Origin: Anaerostipes sp.
GTDB taxonomy: Bacteria; Bacillota; Clostridia; Lachnospirales; Lachnospiraceae
NCBI RefSeq assembly: GCF_018381315.1
Contig: NZ_JAGZSD010000005.1
Coordinates: 124,001-188,000 of the forward strand
Length of the DNA stretch: 64,000 nt
Direction of reading: 5' to 3'
The position numbers and the translations under genes are program-made. Shown piece by piece: positions 15,056 to 24,574 of the stretch (its first letter is position 1; every line of letters starts with the position of its first letter). The notes beneath the pieces are model-generated. The model had not been told where the DNA came from. It made no database searches and worked only from the letters and a program-made list of their open reading frames with translations.

Positions 15056-17518
15056 TTATTTACTAGCATCCTTTATCGAAAAAGTAAGGTTTTTGTCTTT
15101 TGCTCCGATAGTCAGCACAGCTCCGTCCTTAAGCTCTCCATCCAATATCTTATCCGCCAAAACATCCTCAATCTCGCTTGTGATCACACGGCGGAGCGGT
15201 CTTGCACCGTAAGTTTCGCTGTAGCCCTTATCTGCAAGCAGAGAAATGGCATTTGGTGTAACCTTCATGGAAACCTGATGATTCTTCATCAGCTGTTCTT
15301 TGACATTCTTTAAAAACAGTTTGGTAATTTCCTTCAGTTCTTCCTTTGTCAGCATGGTAAATACAATCGTCCCGTCGATCCGGTTCAGGAATTCAGGTTT
15401 AAATATCTGGCGTACTTCTTCCATCACTCCCTGGGTCATCTTCTCATGATTCTTTTCCTTGTCAGAAGTCCGCACAAAACCAAGCTGTTTCGGTGAGATG
15501 ATTCTGGATGCTCCTGCATTGGATGTCATAATAAGGACCGTATTTTTAAAATCCACTTTTCTGCCGTTTGAATCTGTAATGTGCCCGTCATCCAGCACCT
15601 GAAGCAGAATGTTGAAAACATCTGGATGGGCTTTCTCGATCTCGTCCAGCAAAATCACAGAATAAGGATGTCTCCTGACCTGTTCGCTGAGCTGGCCGCC
15701 TTCGCCGAATCCCACATATCCCGGAGGCGATCCAATGATTTTGGATACACTGTGCTTTTCCATATACTCCGACATATCTACCCGGATCAGGTCTTCTTCT
15801 CTCCCGAACATGGCTCTGGCAAGACTTTTGGAAAGTTCAGTCTTTCCCACACCCGTAGGCCCAAGGAACAAAAATGAACCAATAGGACGTTTGGGGTCTT
15901 TCAGGCCGACCCTGCTGCGTTTTATAGCTCTCGCCACAGCTTCCACGGCCTTATCCTGTCCGATCACCTGCTTATGCAGAGTCTTTTCAAGATTTTTAAG
16001 CCTCTCCATCTCCCCCTGCTTCAACTGGCTCACCGGAATCTTGGTCCACAGGGAAATGATCTCTTCTACATCTTCTTTTTCAATGGCAGGGATTTTTTTC
16101 TGCTGATTTTCCATCCTGCGGAACTTTTTATCCAGACTTTTCTGGAGTTCCTCTTTCTCTTCCTTTAATTTCCGTGCCTCCGCAATCTGTCCCCTGCTGA
16201 TATACTCTTCCATCTCCCGGACAAGATTTTTAAGCTTCTCCTGTTCCTCTTTCATATCAGCCGGCACTTTGAGAACTTTCATCCTCTTCTTGGCACATGC
16301 CTCATCCAGAACATCGATGGCCTTGTCAGGCAGGAACCTGTCATTGACATACCGGCAGGAAAGATCTACTGCATAGGCAGTCACATCCTCCGGAATCATC
16401 ACTCTGTGATGAGATTCAAACTTATATTTCAGTCCGTCAAGGATTTTTGCAGCTTCTTCTGCCGAAGGCTCCTCTACCAAAATAGACTGGAATCTGCGCA
16501 CTAACGCTGCATCTTTCTCAAAATACTTTGTATACTCTTCACTGGTTGTGGCACCAATCAGCTGAAAATCCCCTCTGGCCAGGGACGGCTTCAGAATGTT
16601 GGATGCATCCATGGCTCCTTCAGATCCTCCGGCTCCGATCATTGTGTGTATCTCATCAATAAATAAAATCACAGAGGAATCTTCCGTTACTTCAGAGATG
16701 ATCTGCTTCATCCTCTCCTCAAACTCGCCCCGGTACTTTGTACCTGCGATTACTCTCGTCAGGTCCAGGGAAAGCAGCCTTTTATCTCTCAGATTCAGAG
16801 GAACGTTTCCCTCTGTAATCCTGGCAGCCAGCCCTTCAACAATGGCGGTCTTTCCCACTCCCGGATCTCCGATCAGGCAGGGATTATTTTTGGATCTTCT
16901 GCAGAGCACCTGCATCAGACGTTCCATCTCATCTTCTCTCCCGATCATTGGATCCAGTTCATCATCTTTTGCCTTCTGTGTTAAATCTGTGCTGAACTTT
17001 TCTAAAATGTTCTCTCCCGCACCGTCCTCTGTAAAATAATCATCCGCCGTATTATTGGAAAACTCGTTTTTTGCGGACTTGTAGTCAATCCCCATAGTTA
17101 CCAGAGTATCGATAAAAATAGCATCTATCTGAATCTTTTCCTGTCCGAGGATCTGGACGGCCTCATTTTCCCCGTCTTTTAAGATCGCAAGCAGCACGTG
17201 TTCTGTACCGACTACATCACTTCCGTACTTGGCTGCCATCTGGCCGGCAAGGCTTAAGATTTCCTCAGCCCTGGGGGTAAAACTTTTTATTTTTGTCCGT
17301 CTTCTTTTCTCTGTATCCCGCTCTTTTAATGCTTCTGAAAATATCTCATCAGACACTCCGTGCATTTTGAGGATTTCATATGCCAGAGAGCCTTTCATTT
17401 TCAAAAGTCCCATTAAAAGAAACAGTGTTTCTATATTTTCTGCTCCAAGCCTTGCGGATATCTTTCCCGCCTCCTCCAGTGCGCGGCTTAAATATCTGGT
17501 AAGTGGTAATTTCCTCAT
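15056..17518 (-). CDS. clpC: ATP-dependent Clp protease ATPase subunit ClpC
   Basis: 820 residues. Unfoldase that feeds ClpP. Two Clp-N repeats (to about residue 145), first AAA module with GDPGVGKTAI, a middle domain with a UVR-like helix pair (around ISRGQIAEARKL), second AAA module with GPTGVGKTEL, and the ClpP-binding region. Starts 10 bp after a GntR regulator rather than the ctsR-mcsA-mcsB genes found in Bacilli. Confidence 0.97.
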   Translation of the reverse strand: MRKLPLTRYLSRALEEAGKISARLGAENIETLFLLMGLLKMKGSLAYEILKMHGVSDEIFSEALKERDTEKRRRTKIKSFTPRAEEILSLAGQMAAKYGSDVVGTEHVLLAILKDGENEAVQILGQEKIQIDAIFIDTLVTMGIDYKSAKNEFSNNTADDYFTEDGAGENILEKFSTDLTQKAKDDELDPMIGREDEMERLMQVLCRRSKNNPCLIGDPGVGKTAIVEGLAARITEGNVPLNLRDKRLLSLDLTRVIAGTKYRGEFEERMKQIISEVTEDSSVILFIDEIHTMIGAGGSEGAMDASNILKPSLARGDFQLIGATTSEEYTKYFEKDAALVRRFQSILVEEPSAEEAAKILDGLKYKFESHHRVMIPEDVTAYAVDLSCRYVNDRFLPDKAIDVLDEACAKKRMKVLKVPADMKEEQEKLKNLVREMEEYISRGQIAEARKLKEEKEELQKSLDKKFRRMENQQKKIPAIEKEDVEEIISLWTKIPVSQLKQGEMERLKNLEKTLHKQVIGQDKAVEAVARAIKRSRVGLKDPKRPIGSFLFLGPTGVGKTELSKSLARAMFGREEDLIRVDMSEYMEKHSVSKIIGSPPGYVGFGEGGQLSEQVRRHPYSVILLDEIEKAHPDVFNILLQVLDDGHITDSNGRKVDFKNTVLIMTSNAGASRIISPKQLGFVRTSDKEKNHEKMTQGVMEEVRQIFKPEFLNRIDGTIVFTMLTKEELKEITKLFLKNVKEQLMKNHQVSMKVTPNAISLLADKGYSETYGARPLRRVITSEIEDVLADKILDGELKDGAVLTIGAKDKNLTFSIKDASK

Positions 17519-17527
17519 TCTGTCCTC

Positions 17528-17911
17528 CTAACTCTTGTCAAGCTGCCGGTAAACATGATCTACCAGCTGATATAATTCTTCTCTTGTCACGCCCTTGCAG
17601 ATAGCCTGTGCCACCAAAAGCTGCAGGCTTTCTTCCAAATCATCCAGCTGTTTTGCCTTCTCATTGGCATTCACGCTTACAACTGCGCCTTTTCTTCGGT
17701 CCAGCTTTAAGTAGCCTTCTTCCCTCAATATAGCATATGCTTTATTTACCGTATGCATGTTTACTCCTAAAACCTGTGCCAGCTGCCGCACCGATGGCAG
17801 GGACTCACCATCCTGGATGTCAGAACATGCAATGCCGACAATAATCTGGTTCCTTAATTGAATATAAATGGCCTGATCGCTGTTAAAATCTACTTCAAGC
17901 AGCATTTTCAT
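17528..17911 (-). CDS. GntR-family transcriptional regulator, YtrA type
   Basis: 127 residues: a winged-helix DNA-binding domain (residues about 15-80; LPSVRQLAQVLGVNMHTVNKAY) plus a short helical dimerisation tail, the YtrA layout with no ligand domain. Start is either the ATG at 17911 or that at 17905; both have GGAAGG nearby. First gene of the clpC operon, so it probably represses its own operon. An inverted repeat overlaps the promoter. Confidence 0.92.
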   Translation of the reverse strand: MKMLLEVDFNSDQAIYIQLRNQIIVGIACSDIQDGESLPSVRQLAQVLGVNMHTVNKAYAILREEGYLKLDRRKGAVVSVNANEKAKQLDDLEESLQLLVAQAICKGVTREELYQLVDHVYRQLDKS

Positions 17912-17935
17912 CCCTTCCTTCTTTCATATCTTTTG

Positions 17936-17972
17936 TTATACTTAGACTATAATAAATAGCACGGAATGTCAA
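17936..17972 (-). promoter_or_regulatory. Promoter and candidate operator of the GntR-clpC operon
   Basis: TTGACA (17967-17972) and TATAGT (17946-17951) are separated by a short 15 bp. TTATA (17936-17940) and TATAA (17948-17952) form an inverted repeat across the -10 region that may bind the GntR protein encoded downstream. No CtsR heptad repeat is seen. Confidence 0.5.
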
Positions 17973-17980
17973 TAGCATAA

Positions 17981-18020
17981 AAAGGAAGCAGGAAAGAGAC
18001 TTTTCTCTCTTTCCTGCTTC
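17981..18020 (-). terminator. Intrinsic terminator after purD
   Basis: A 14-bp perfect stem GAAGCAGGAAAGAG (17985-17998) with CTCTTTCCTGCTTC (18007-18020), then CTTTTTA on the minus strand. Ends the pyr-pur series. Confidence 0.85.
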
Positions 18021-18036
18021 TGATTCATGCTTTTAT

Positions 18037-19308
18037 TTATGCCTCATCAATGGCCTTTCCAATGTCATTTCTCTTGTATTTATTGGCAAAACTGATCCAT
18101 TCTGTGGCTTCATATGCATTCTTTCGGGCCTCTTTCAGATCGGCGCCTTTTGCCACTACACCGAGAACGCGTCCTCCGTTTGTGACAATCTTATCCTTGT
18201 CAAACTTGGTTCCCGCGTGGAATACATAATAGCCGTCCTTTTCCCTGAAGGCATCAAGTCCTTCAATCTCAAAACCTTTCTCATACTTCTCCGGATATCC
18301 GTCAGATGCCAATACGACACACACTGCCGCATTATCCTCAAATTCCAATGTAATATCAGAAAGTTTTCCGTCAATACAAGCCTCCATCACATCAAGGATG
18401 TCATTTTTCATACGGGGAAGGACAACCTGTGCCTCAGGATCACCGAACCGTGCATTATATTCCAGTACCTTCGGTCCGTCTTCCGTAAGCATCAGGCCGG
18501 TAAACAGAATACCGGTAAACGGTCTGCCCTCTGCTGCCATGGCATCCATTGTCGGCTGGTAGACATACTTTTCACAAAATTCTTCCACTTCCTTTGTATA
18601 GAACGGACTCGGAGAAAATGTTCCCATACCTCCTGTGTTGAGGCCCTGGTCTCCGTCCTTGGCACGCTTATGATCCTGTGCAGAAGTCATACATTTGATC
18701 GTTTTGCCGTCACAGAAAGCAAGAACAGAAACTTCCCGTCCGGTCATAAACTCTTCGATCACGATCTCATTGCCCGCATCTCCGAACTGTTTGTCCAGCA
18801 TCAGCGTTTTAACGCCCGCCTTTGCTTCTTCCAGCGTGCTGCAGATTAATACGCCTTTGCCCAGAGCCAGGCCGTCCGCTTTCAGTACAATCGGCATCTT
18901 CACAGTCTCCAGGTAATCAAGAGCCTTTTCGGGATCTGTGAAATTTTCATAGGCCGCTGTAGGTATCTCATACTTTTTCATCAGATCTTTAGAAAATGCT
19001 TTGGATCCTTCAATGATGGCCGCATTCTTACGCGGGCCGAATACTCGGAGGCCTTCAGCTTCAAAAGCATCCACAACCCCACCTACAAGCGGATCATCCA
19101 TTCCGATGATCGTCAGTCCAATCTCTTTTTCCTTTGCAAAAGCAACAAGTTTATCAAACTCCATAGCTCCTATATCCACACATTCTGCATATTCTGCAAT
19201 ACCTGCATTACCGGGAGCACAGTAAATCTTATCCGCTTTCGGGCTCTTTGACACCGCCCATGCAATGGCATGTTCTCTTCCTCCGCTGCCAACAATCAGT
19301 ACATTCAT
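18037..19308 (-). CDS. purD: Phosphoribosylamine-glycine ligase (GAR synthetase)
   Basis: Second step of purine synthesis: phosphoribosylamine plus glycine and ATP to GAR. 423 residues from the ATG at 19308, giving MNVLIVGSGGREHAIAW; the longer frame to 19329 would overlap purN and lacks a ribosome site. ATP-grasp fold with GLALGKGV and the LEYNARFGDPEAQ segment. Last gene of the series. Confidence 0.97.
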   Translation of the reverse strand: MNVLIVGSGGREHAIAWAVSKSPKADKIYCAPGNAGIAEYAECVDIGAMEFDKLVAFAKEKEIGLTIIGMDDPLVGGVVDAFEAEGLRVFGPRKNAAIIEGSKAFSKDLMKKYEIPTAAYENFTDPEKALDYLETVKMPIVLKADGLALGKGVLICSTLEEAKAGVKTLMLDKQFGDAGNEIVIEEFMTGREVSVLAFCDGKTIKCMTSAQDHKRAKDGDQGLNTGGMGTFSPSPFYTKEVEEFCEKYVYQPTMDAMAAEGRPFTGILFTGLMLTEDGPKVLEYNARFGDPEAQVVLPRMKNDILDVMEACIDGKLSDITLEFEDNAAVCVVLASDGYPEKYEKGFEIEGLDAFREKDGYYVFHAGTKFDKDKIVTNGGRVLGVVAKGADLKEARKNAYEATEWISFANKYKRNDIGKAIDEA

Positions 19309-19325
19309 ACTTTTATCCTTCCTAC

Positions 19326-19952
19326 TCAATTCTCGATCTTTACATGTCCTTCTGAAACGGTGACTCTTCCCTCTGCAATTAGATTGATAACCTCAGGAAG
19401 AATCACCCACTCTGCCTGTTCCATAATCCGTCTCTGGAGAGTCTCCGGCAGATCGTCCTCTTTGACTTCCACCGCTTTCTGCATAATGATCGGTCCGGTA
19501 TCGGTTCCTTCATCTACAAAATGAACCGTAGCACCTGAAATTTTAACACCTCTTAAAAGAGCCTGCTCGTGGACCTTCAGCCCATAACAGCCTTTACCGC
19601 AGAAAGACGGGATCAGGGACGGATGGATATTAATCATCCGGTTTTCAAACTTGCGGATGATCTTGTCAGGGATCACTACCAGGCATCCTGCCAGCACAAC
19701 CAGATCAATCTCTCTGCTGACCAGTTCCTGATAGAGCGCTTCATTAAATAAATCTCTGTTCTCAAAGTCCTTCGGCGAAAGCCCCACAGCCTCGATTCCA
19801 TGCTTTTTGGCACGCTCCAGGGCATACGCTTTTTTATTGTTGCTGATCACCACATCTATCCGGGCATTTGAGATACGCCCTTCTTCTATGGCATCGATGA
19901 CAGCCTGTAAATTGGTGCCGCCTCCGGACACTAATACTGCAACCTTTAGCAT
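19326..19952 (-). CDS. purN: Phosphoribosylglycinamide formyltransferase (folate-dependent)
   Basis: Transfers formyl from 10-formyl-THF to GAR. 208 residues. N-terminal VLVSGGGTNLQ, catalytic His in INIHPSLIPSF and Asp in VDEGTDTGPI are all present. Overlaps the end of purM by 7 bp, so translation is coupled. Confidence 0.97.
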   Translation of the reverse strand: MLKVAVLVSGGGTNLQAVIDAIEEGRISNARIDVVISNNKKAYALERAKKHGIEAVGLSPKDFENRDLFNEALYQELVSREIDLVVLAGCLVVIPDKIIRKFENRMINIHPSLIPSFCGKGCYGLKVHEQALLRGVKISGATVHFVDEGTDTGPIIMQKAVEVKEDDLPETLQRRIMEQAEWVILPEVINLIAEGRVTVSEGHVKIEN

Positions 19953-20971
19953 ACTGTCACACCTTTGTCACCGGCCTTGATCTCACCTACTACAAAAGCG
20001 GTTTCTCCCGCACGTTCCAAAGCTTCCAGTGTGTCATTGACACTTTTTTCATCCACGGCTACCATCATGCCGATTCCCATATTGTATGTATTGTACATCA
20101 TCTTTTCATCAATATCTCCGGTCTTTGCCAGAAGCTTAAAGACAGCCGGCACCTCATAGGAATCCTTGTGCACAACCGCATGAGCTCCGTCAGGGAGCAT
20201 TCTTGGGATATTTTCGTAGAATCCTCCTCCGGTAATATGGCTGCATCCTTTGATCTCTACCCCTGCTTCCTTGATCGCTTTCAGTGCCTTTACATATATC
20301 TTCGTAGGTGCCAGCAGCGCTTCCCCAAGAGTAGTGCCCAATTCTTCGTAATAGGTATCCAAAGATTCCTTCGTCATGTCAAACACCCTGCGCACCAATG
20401 AATATCCGTTGCTGTGAATGCCGGAAGATGCAATACCAATCAGCACATCTCCTTCTTTGATCTCTTTGCCGGTAATCAAATCCTTCTCATCTACGATACC
20501 AACGGCAAAACCTGCCAGATCGTATTCATCTTCCGGATAAAATCCAGGCATCTCTGCTGTCTCTCCGCCGATCAGTGCAGCATCTGACTGTCTGCACCCA
20601 TCTGCCACACCGCTGACAATAGTAGCAATCTTTTCCGGAAAGTTTTTTCCGCAGGCAATGTAGTCTAAGAAATACAAAGGCTCTCCGCCTGCACATGCAA
20701 TATCGTTGACGCACATGGCCACACAGTCGATACCAATCGTATCATGTTTATCCATGATGAATGCAAGCTTTAACTTTGTGCCGACTCCGTCAGTACCGGA
20801 AACAAGAGTGGGATTTTCCATATCCTTGAACTTCTTTAATGAAAAAGCTCCGGAAAAACCTCCGATGTTTGTCAAAACTTCCTCTCTCATTGTAGCCTGT
20901 ACGTGCTTTTTCATAAGTTCAACGGACTGGTATCCCGCTTCGATATCCACTCCGGCTTTTTTATAATCCAT
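19946..20971 (-). CDS. purM: Phosphoribosylformylglycinamidine cyclo-ligase (AIR synthetase)
   Basis: Closes FGAM to AIR with ATP. 341 residues, full length; starts MDYKKAGVDIEAG, contains GTDGVGTKLKLAF and the glycine-rich ITGGGFYENIPRM. Preceded by a good AGGAGG. A 100-bp gap with a hairpin separates it from purE. Confidence 0.97.
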   Translation of the reverse strand: MDYKKAGVDIEAGYQSVELMKKHVQATMREEVLTNIGGFSGAFSLKKFKDMENPTLVSGTDGVGTKLKLAFIMDKHDTIGIDCVAMCVNDIACAGGEPLYFLDYIACGKNFPEKIATIVSGVADGCRQSDAALIGGETAEMPGFYPEDEYDLAGFAVGIVDEKDLITGKEIKEGDVLIGIASSGIHSNGYSLVRRVFDMTKESLDTYYEELGTTLGEALLAPTKIYVKALKAIKEAGVEIKGCSHITGGGFYENIPRMLPDGAHAVVHKDSYEVPAVFKLLAKTGDIDEKMMYNTYNMGIGMMVAVDEKSVNDTLEALERAGETAFVVGEIKAGDKGVTVC

Positions 20972-21044
20972 GTTTATCCTCCTAATTCAAGCTCTCTTTA
21001 TCTTCAAAAATAATCCTCTATGCCGTCTGCTGTTCCGGCGCAAA

Positions 21045-21068
21045 CAGCCGTACATAACAGTACGGCTG
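21045..21068. other. Hairpin in the purE-purM gap
   Basis: CAGCCGTAC (21045-21053) pairs with GTACGGCTG (21060-21068). On the minus strand only TTTG follows, so as a terminator it would be leaky; it could lower expression of purMND relative to purE or mark an RNA processing site. Confidence 0.5.
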
Positions 21069-21075
21069 CAAGTTT

Positions 21076-21579
21076 TTATTTATAGTTCTTATATCCGACC
21101 TGGTCAAGCTTCTTGGCTTTTTCCACTACGGAATCTTTCATAGTTTCTCTGTAAGCCTTTAACTTCTGCAGAAGTTCTGCATCAGAGGAAGCCAGTATCT
21201 GCGCTGCAAGGATACCTGCATTCTGTCCTCCGTTAATGGCAACTGATGCAACCGGAACTCCGGACGGCATCTGAACAATAGAGTACAGAGAATCTACCCC
21301 TCCGAGATCTGATGTTTTCATCGGGATTCCGATGACCGGCATCGGAAACAGTGCTGCGCACATACCCGGAAGGTGTGCCGCTTTCCCTGCACCTGCGATG
21401 ATGACCTTGACTCCCCGCTCTTCAGCTCCTTTTGCCCACTCAAAGAAAATATCCGGTTCCCGGTGTGCAGAAATAATGGTCATCTCAAAGTCGATTCCCA
21501 TCTCCTCTAAAAAGTCCGCCGCTTTGCTCATAACCGGCATGTCGGAATCACTGCCCATAACGATTGCTACTTTTGCCAT
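21076..21579 (-). CDS. purE: N5-carboxyaminoimidazole ribonucleotide mutase
   Basis: Class I PurE: moves the carboxyl group of N5-CAIR to give CAIR. 167 residues from the ATG at 21579, with AAAGGAG upstream and the typical N-terminus AKVAIVMGSDSDMPVM; the frame extends to 21630 without support. Catalytic His in SAHREPD. No purK is adjacent. Confidence 0.96.
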   Translation of the reverse strand: MAKVAIVMGSDSDMPVMSKAADFLEEMGIDFEMTIISAHREPDIFFEWAKGAEERGVKVIIAGAGKAAHLPGMCAALFPMPVIGIPMKTSDLGGVDSLYSIVQMPSGVPVASVAINGGQNAGILAAQILASSDAELLQKLKAYRETMKDSVVEKAKKLDQVGYKNYK

Positions 21580-21639
21580 AATTTTATCTCCTTTGTCATA
21601 ATTCGATTTGTTTTCTTCTATTCTACCCACTGTACCCGG

Positions 21640-23643
21640 TCACGTCAATGGTTCGTTCAGGATTTCCGTGCCCGGGAGCACAAATTTCCCGCTTTCGATC
21701 AAGAGTGTCTCTGTTCCTCCAAGACCGATCACGCAGATAGAATCCAGTTCCTCGTAAGGAATGGTGATATCCGTATGGCAGTTAAAGTACTCTCCCTTTA
21801 CGGACCGCTCGTTGCTCTTTGCAACAATCTCTTTTCCGTCAGGATTGTGTACCTCAGTTTCTTCGCTGTGGCTGTAGCAGGTATCTCCCACTGCAAAATG
21901 AGGACCCATCTTTTCTACGATCAGAATTGGGAGCTGATAAAGGATTCCGTATTTCTGTGCCATGGCATAGGCTGTGGTGTTGGTTCCCACTGCAAACTCT
22001 CCCATGGGAAGAGTCTCCCTGTTATACAAAAGATTCTGCTTAATGTAAGCATGGTTCTCCTCTTCAGTATCAAAATTCCTGCAGGAATATTGTTCAATCA
22101 TGCCGTCTTTAAACACCAGCTTAAGATCAATAAACTTCAAATCTCTCAGATATACTTCACTTACATGGAGCACACCGTTGGTTCCCCGCAGTTTCGGGGA
22201 TGTAAATACCTCTCCCACCGGAATGTTCACATCTGCCAGACAGTTCTCAAAGTTTGTCTCCTGTTCCGGATGCTCCAGTTCATGGAGGGCTACATACAGA
22301 TCCGTTTCATTGTGTCCTGCTCCTTTGATGTGGACTTCCACGCCCTGGTCCAGGGCATCAATCAAATACTGCTGGATCTTTTTATATTTTTCTTTGTCCA
22401 GCGTATTCACCTTCACCACTTCTTCAAAAATCTCTTCAAAGTTCTCCCCAATTTCGGGAAGCGGGTACGCGATAATCGTAAAACTGCGCTCCTCAGGTTT
22501 CATATATTCATTTGCAATCCTGCTGGATTCATTCTGGAATTCCACTGACAGCTTTTCCTGCTTTTCAGACAGCTTAAGACTCGCCTCCTTATTTTCAGGC
22601 GTAAACGGCAGTTCCCCAAAAGTCTCCATACAGGCCGGTCCCGCAAATGCAGCCGCCTCTTCTTTCAGCTTTTCATAGGCATTTCTGTAACATTCCAGCT
22701 TGTGCCTCATAAATGCATTATTAAAATACAGGGCCTGGTCAAATCTATGATCATATTCAAACTGGGGATTCGGACTTGTGGAAATATATCCGACCTTCGA
22801 CATTCCTCTCGTAATTACCCCTGTAGTACCGCGGTATAGAATCGGTGTCAGCCCGATCTCCCGGAACTGCCGGACAGCTTCCCTGATTACCGGTTCAAAT
22901 CCTATGTGATACCTGATATTGACTGTAGCCTTTTTGGACATATCGATATTGTTGATGATAAATCCGTCATGAAAGCCATCCACATAAGTTTTGGCAATGG
23001 CCTGTATTTTCTCTTTCGGAAGACTGTTTAAAAATGACAGCATTTTAACTTCATTCTCAGAAATATACTCTCCGTAAAGGTAGAGCACATCCGGATTGGA
23101 CAGATCTTCCTTCATGACAATATCTGATGCAAAGTGAAAAGATGGATCCAGCTGTTCCCTGACACGGTAACAGCAGATCTCCTGGCTGTAATCTCTCATA
23201 TGGTCAAAAATAATCTGTTTCGCCGTTTTCATCTGCACATCTCCGTCCAGAAACAGCTGATATATTTCTAAAAACAGCTCATTTAAAATTGACAGTTCAA
23301 ACAGACGCTCTTCTACCGCATAAATCAGGCATCCGTGAATCTCTCCATATAAAAAGCACAGAATATCACCAAACTCTTCCCCCAGAACAGACTGGGCATA
23401 ATCAGGATTTCCGTAACAGACATCATAATTAGAAGGAAAAACATCCTCATACCATTCCTTGTTCCAGGCCTTCATCCGGCTTAACGGCCTGTCTTTTTCT
23501 TCAAATACCTTATCGGCAAACAAAAGTCTCCCGGCCATCTTTTTGAAATAAGTCAAAAAAGGCTCTTTCACAGAGTCCTCCTGCAAAATAGCCTTAAGCC
23601 TTTCCTGATTTAAATAATGGCGTTCCATTAATAATTCATCCAC
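21640..23643 (-). CDS. M29-family (thermophilic-type) aminopeptidase with long N-terminal extension
   Basis: 667 residues, well over the 400 or so of standard AmpT/AmpS. The C-terminal half carries the M29 metal-ligand pattern: Glu in GEVFTSP, Glu in GEFAVGTN, His and Tyr in PHFAVGDTCYSH, and His/Asp in NCHTDIT. The first 230 or so residues are a helical, acidic region I do not recognise. GTG start at 23643, with AGGAG 8 nt before it. Lies 1 nt after the HD gene in the pyr-pur series; a role in peptide turnover is likely, a link to nucleotides is not evident. Confidence 0.85.
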   Translation of the reverse strand: MDELLMERHYLNQERLKAILQEDSVKEPFLTYFKKMAGRLLFADKVFEEKDRPLSRMKAWNKEWYEDVFPSNYDVCYGNPDYAQSVLGEEFGDILCFLYGEIHGCLIYAVEERLFELSILNELFLEIYQLFLDGDVQMKTAKQIIFDHMRDYSQEICCYRVREQLDPSFHFASDIVMKEDLSNPDVLYLYGEYISENEVKMLSFLNSLPKEKIQAIAKTYVDGFHDGFIINNIDMSKKATVNIRYHIGFEPVIREAVRQFREIGLTPILYRGTTGVITRGMSKVGYISTSPNPQFEYDHRFDQALYFNNAFMRHKLECYRNAYEKLKEEAAAFAGPACMETFGELPFTPENKEASLKLSEKQEKLSVEFQNESSRIANEYMKPEERSFTIIAYPLPEIGENFEEIFEEVVKVNTLDKEKYKKIQQYLIDALDQGVEVHIKGAGHNETDLYVALHELEHPEQETNFENCLADVNIPVGEVFTSPKLRGTNGVLHVSEVYLRDLKFIDLKLVFKDGMIEQYSCRNFDTEEENHAYIKQNLLYNRETLPMGEFAVGTNTTAYAMAQKYGILYQLPILIVEKMGPHFAVGDTCYSHSEETEVHNPDGKEIVAKSNERSVKGEYFNCHTDITIPYEELDSICVIGLGGTETLLIESGKFVLPGTEILNEPLT

Positions 23644-23644
23644 G

Positions 23645-24235
23645 TTACAAGCTCCTTTTAATATTTCCTTTTTTTATATTTTCCTCAAAAACTTCCTGAA
23701 TATACTCCCAAAGTACATCTGATCCCTGGCTGGTGTACCCGTTTTTGCTCATAATCTGGTCAATGTTTACATCATGCTCTCTCCAGGCTTTCCCGTCTGT
23801 TGCATCATTTAAAAGAACAGGCTGGATCCGGTCCAGAGTGTTGGCAAACTTAGATTCCGGCGTCTTTCTGTCTTCAAATTCCATCCAAAGTCCAAACAGC
23901 TCCTCTGCCTGGTCCTCCGGAAGAATATGAAAAATCCTCTCGGCTGCCTTCTTCTCCCTGGCTGCCTTTGTTCCGTTTCCAGCCTCGTCATACAGATAAG
24001 TATCTCCGGCATCAATTTCTACAAGATCATGAATCAGGACCATCTTGATAACCTGGAGTACATCCACAGGCTCCGTGGAATATTCAGAAAGAAAAACTGC
24101 CATCAATGCCAGATGCCAGGAATGCTCTGCATCATTTTCTTTTCTTTCTCCATTTGTAAGATTTGTCTGACGGATAATATCTTTGAGCTTGTCCACTTCT
24201 ATGATAAAATCGATCTGTTTCTGTAATCGTTCCAT
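23645..24235 (-). CDS. HD-domain hydrolase, YfbR-like (HD_3)
   Basis: 196 residues from the ATG at 24235 (AGGAGG upstream); the frame runs further but without a start signal. The HD metal-site residues are His in DAEHSWHLA, His-Asp in LIHDLVEID, and an Asp in NTLDRIQP. Closest to YfbR-type 5'-deoxynucleotidases, which would fit a nucleotide operon, though substrate cannot be read from sequence. Confidence 0.85.
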   Translation of the reverse strand: MERLQKQIDFIIEVDKLKDIIRQTNLTNGERKENDAEHSWHLALMAVFLSEYSTEPVDVLQVIKMVLIHDLVEIDAGDTYLYDEAGNGTKAAREKKAAERIFHILPEDQAEELFGLWMEFEDRKTPESKFANTLDRIQPVLLNDATDGKAWREHDVNIDQIMSKNGYTSQGSDVLWEYIQEVFEENIKKGNIKRSL

Positions 24236-24243
24236 ACTGCCTC

Positions 24244-24573
24244 CTAAATTAATCCAATCAGAAATATAGCCGCAGAAAACAGAAGAACTGCCCCGTTGGT
24301 GATACTTCCAACCACCTTCCAAATTCTCATAGATGCCGTGTCATGGTAACTTCTGACTGCAAGCATCATTCCAAAGACTGACATCCCAAATAAAACCCAC
24401 GCAGCTGCGCCGATCAACAGGCCTCCGTTCCCTCCAGCCCGGAAGGAAGCACCCACTAAGATCAGATAGCCAAAAATTCCGATTGCCCCGAGAATACTGG
24501 AAACCGCTGACTCTCTGGATACAACATGATCTGACGGACGGTAGGCCTGGCGCTTCTTTTTATTAACCCTCAT
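24244..24573 (-). CDS. Small membrane protein of unknown function
   Basis: 109 residues. A basic N-terminus (MRVNKKKRQAYRP) followed by three hydrophobic segments at about residues 25-45, 53-70 and 85-108. GGAGGAGGT precedes the ATG. Between a VanZ-like gene (2 bp) and the HD hydrolase (8 bp). No recognisable domain; resembles small conserved proteins found in Lachnospiraceae. Confidence 0.75.
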   Translation of the reverse strand: MRVNKKKRQAYRPSDHVVSRESAVSSILGAIGIFGYLILVGASFRAGGNGGLLIGAAAWVLFGMSVFGMMLAVRSYHDTASMRIWKVVGSITNGAVLLFSAAIFLIGLI

Positions 24574-24574
24574 G

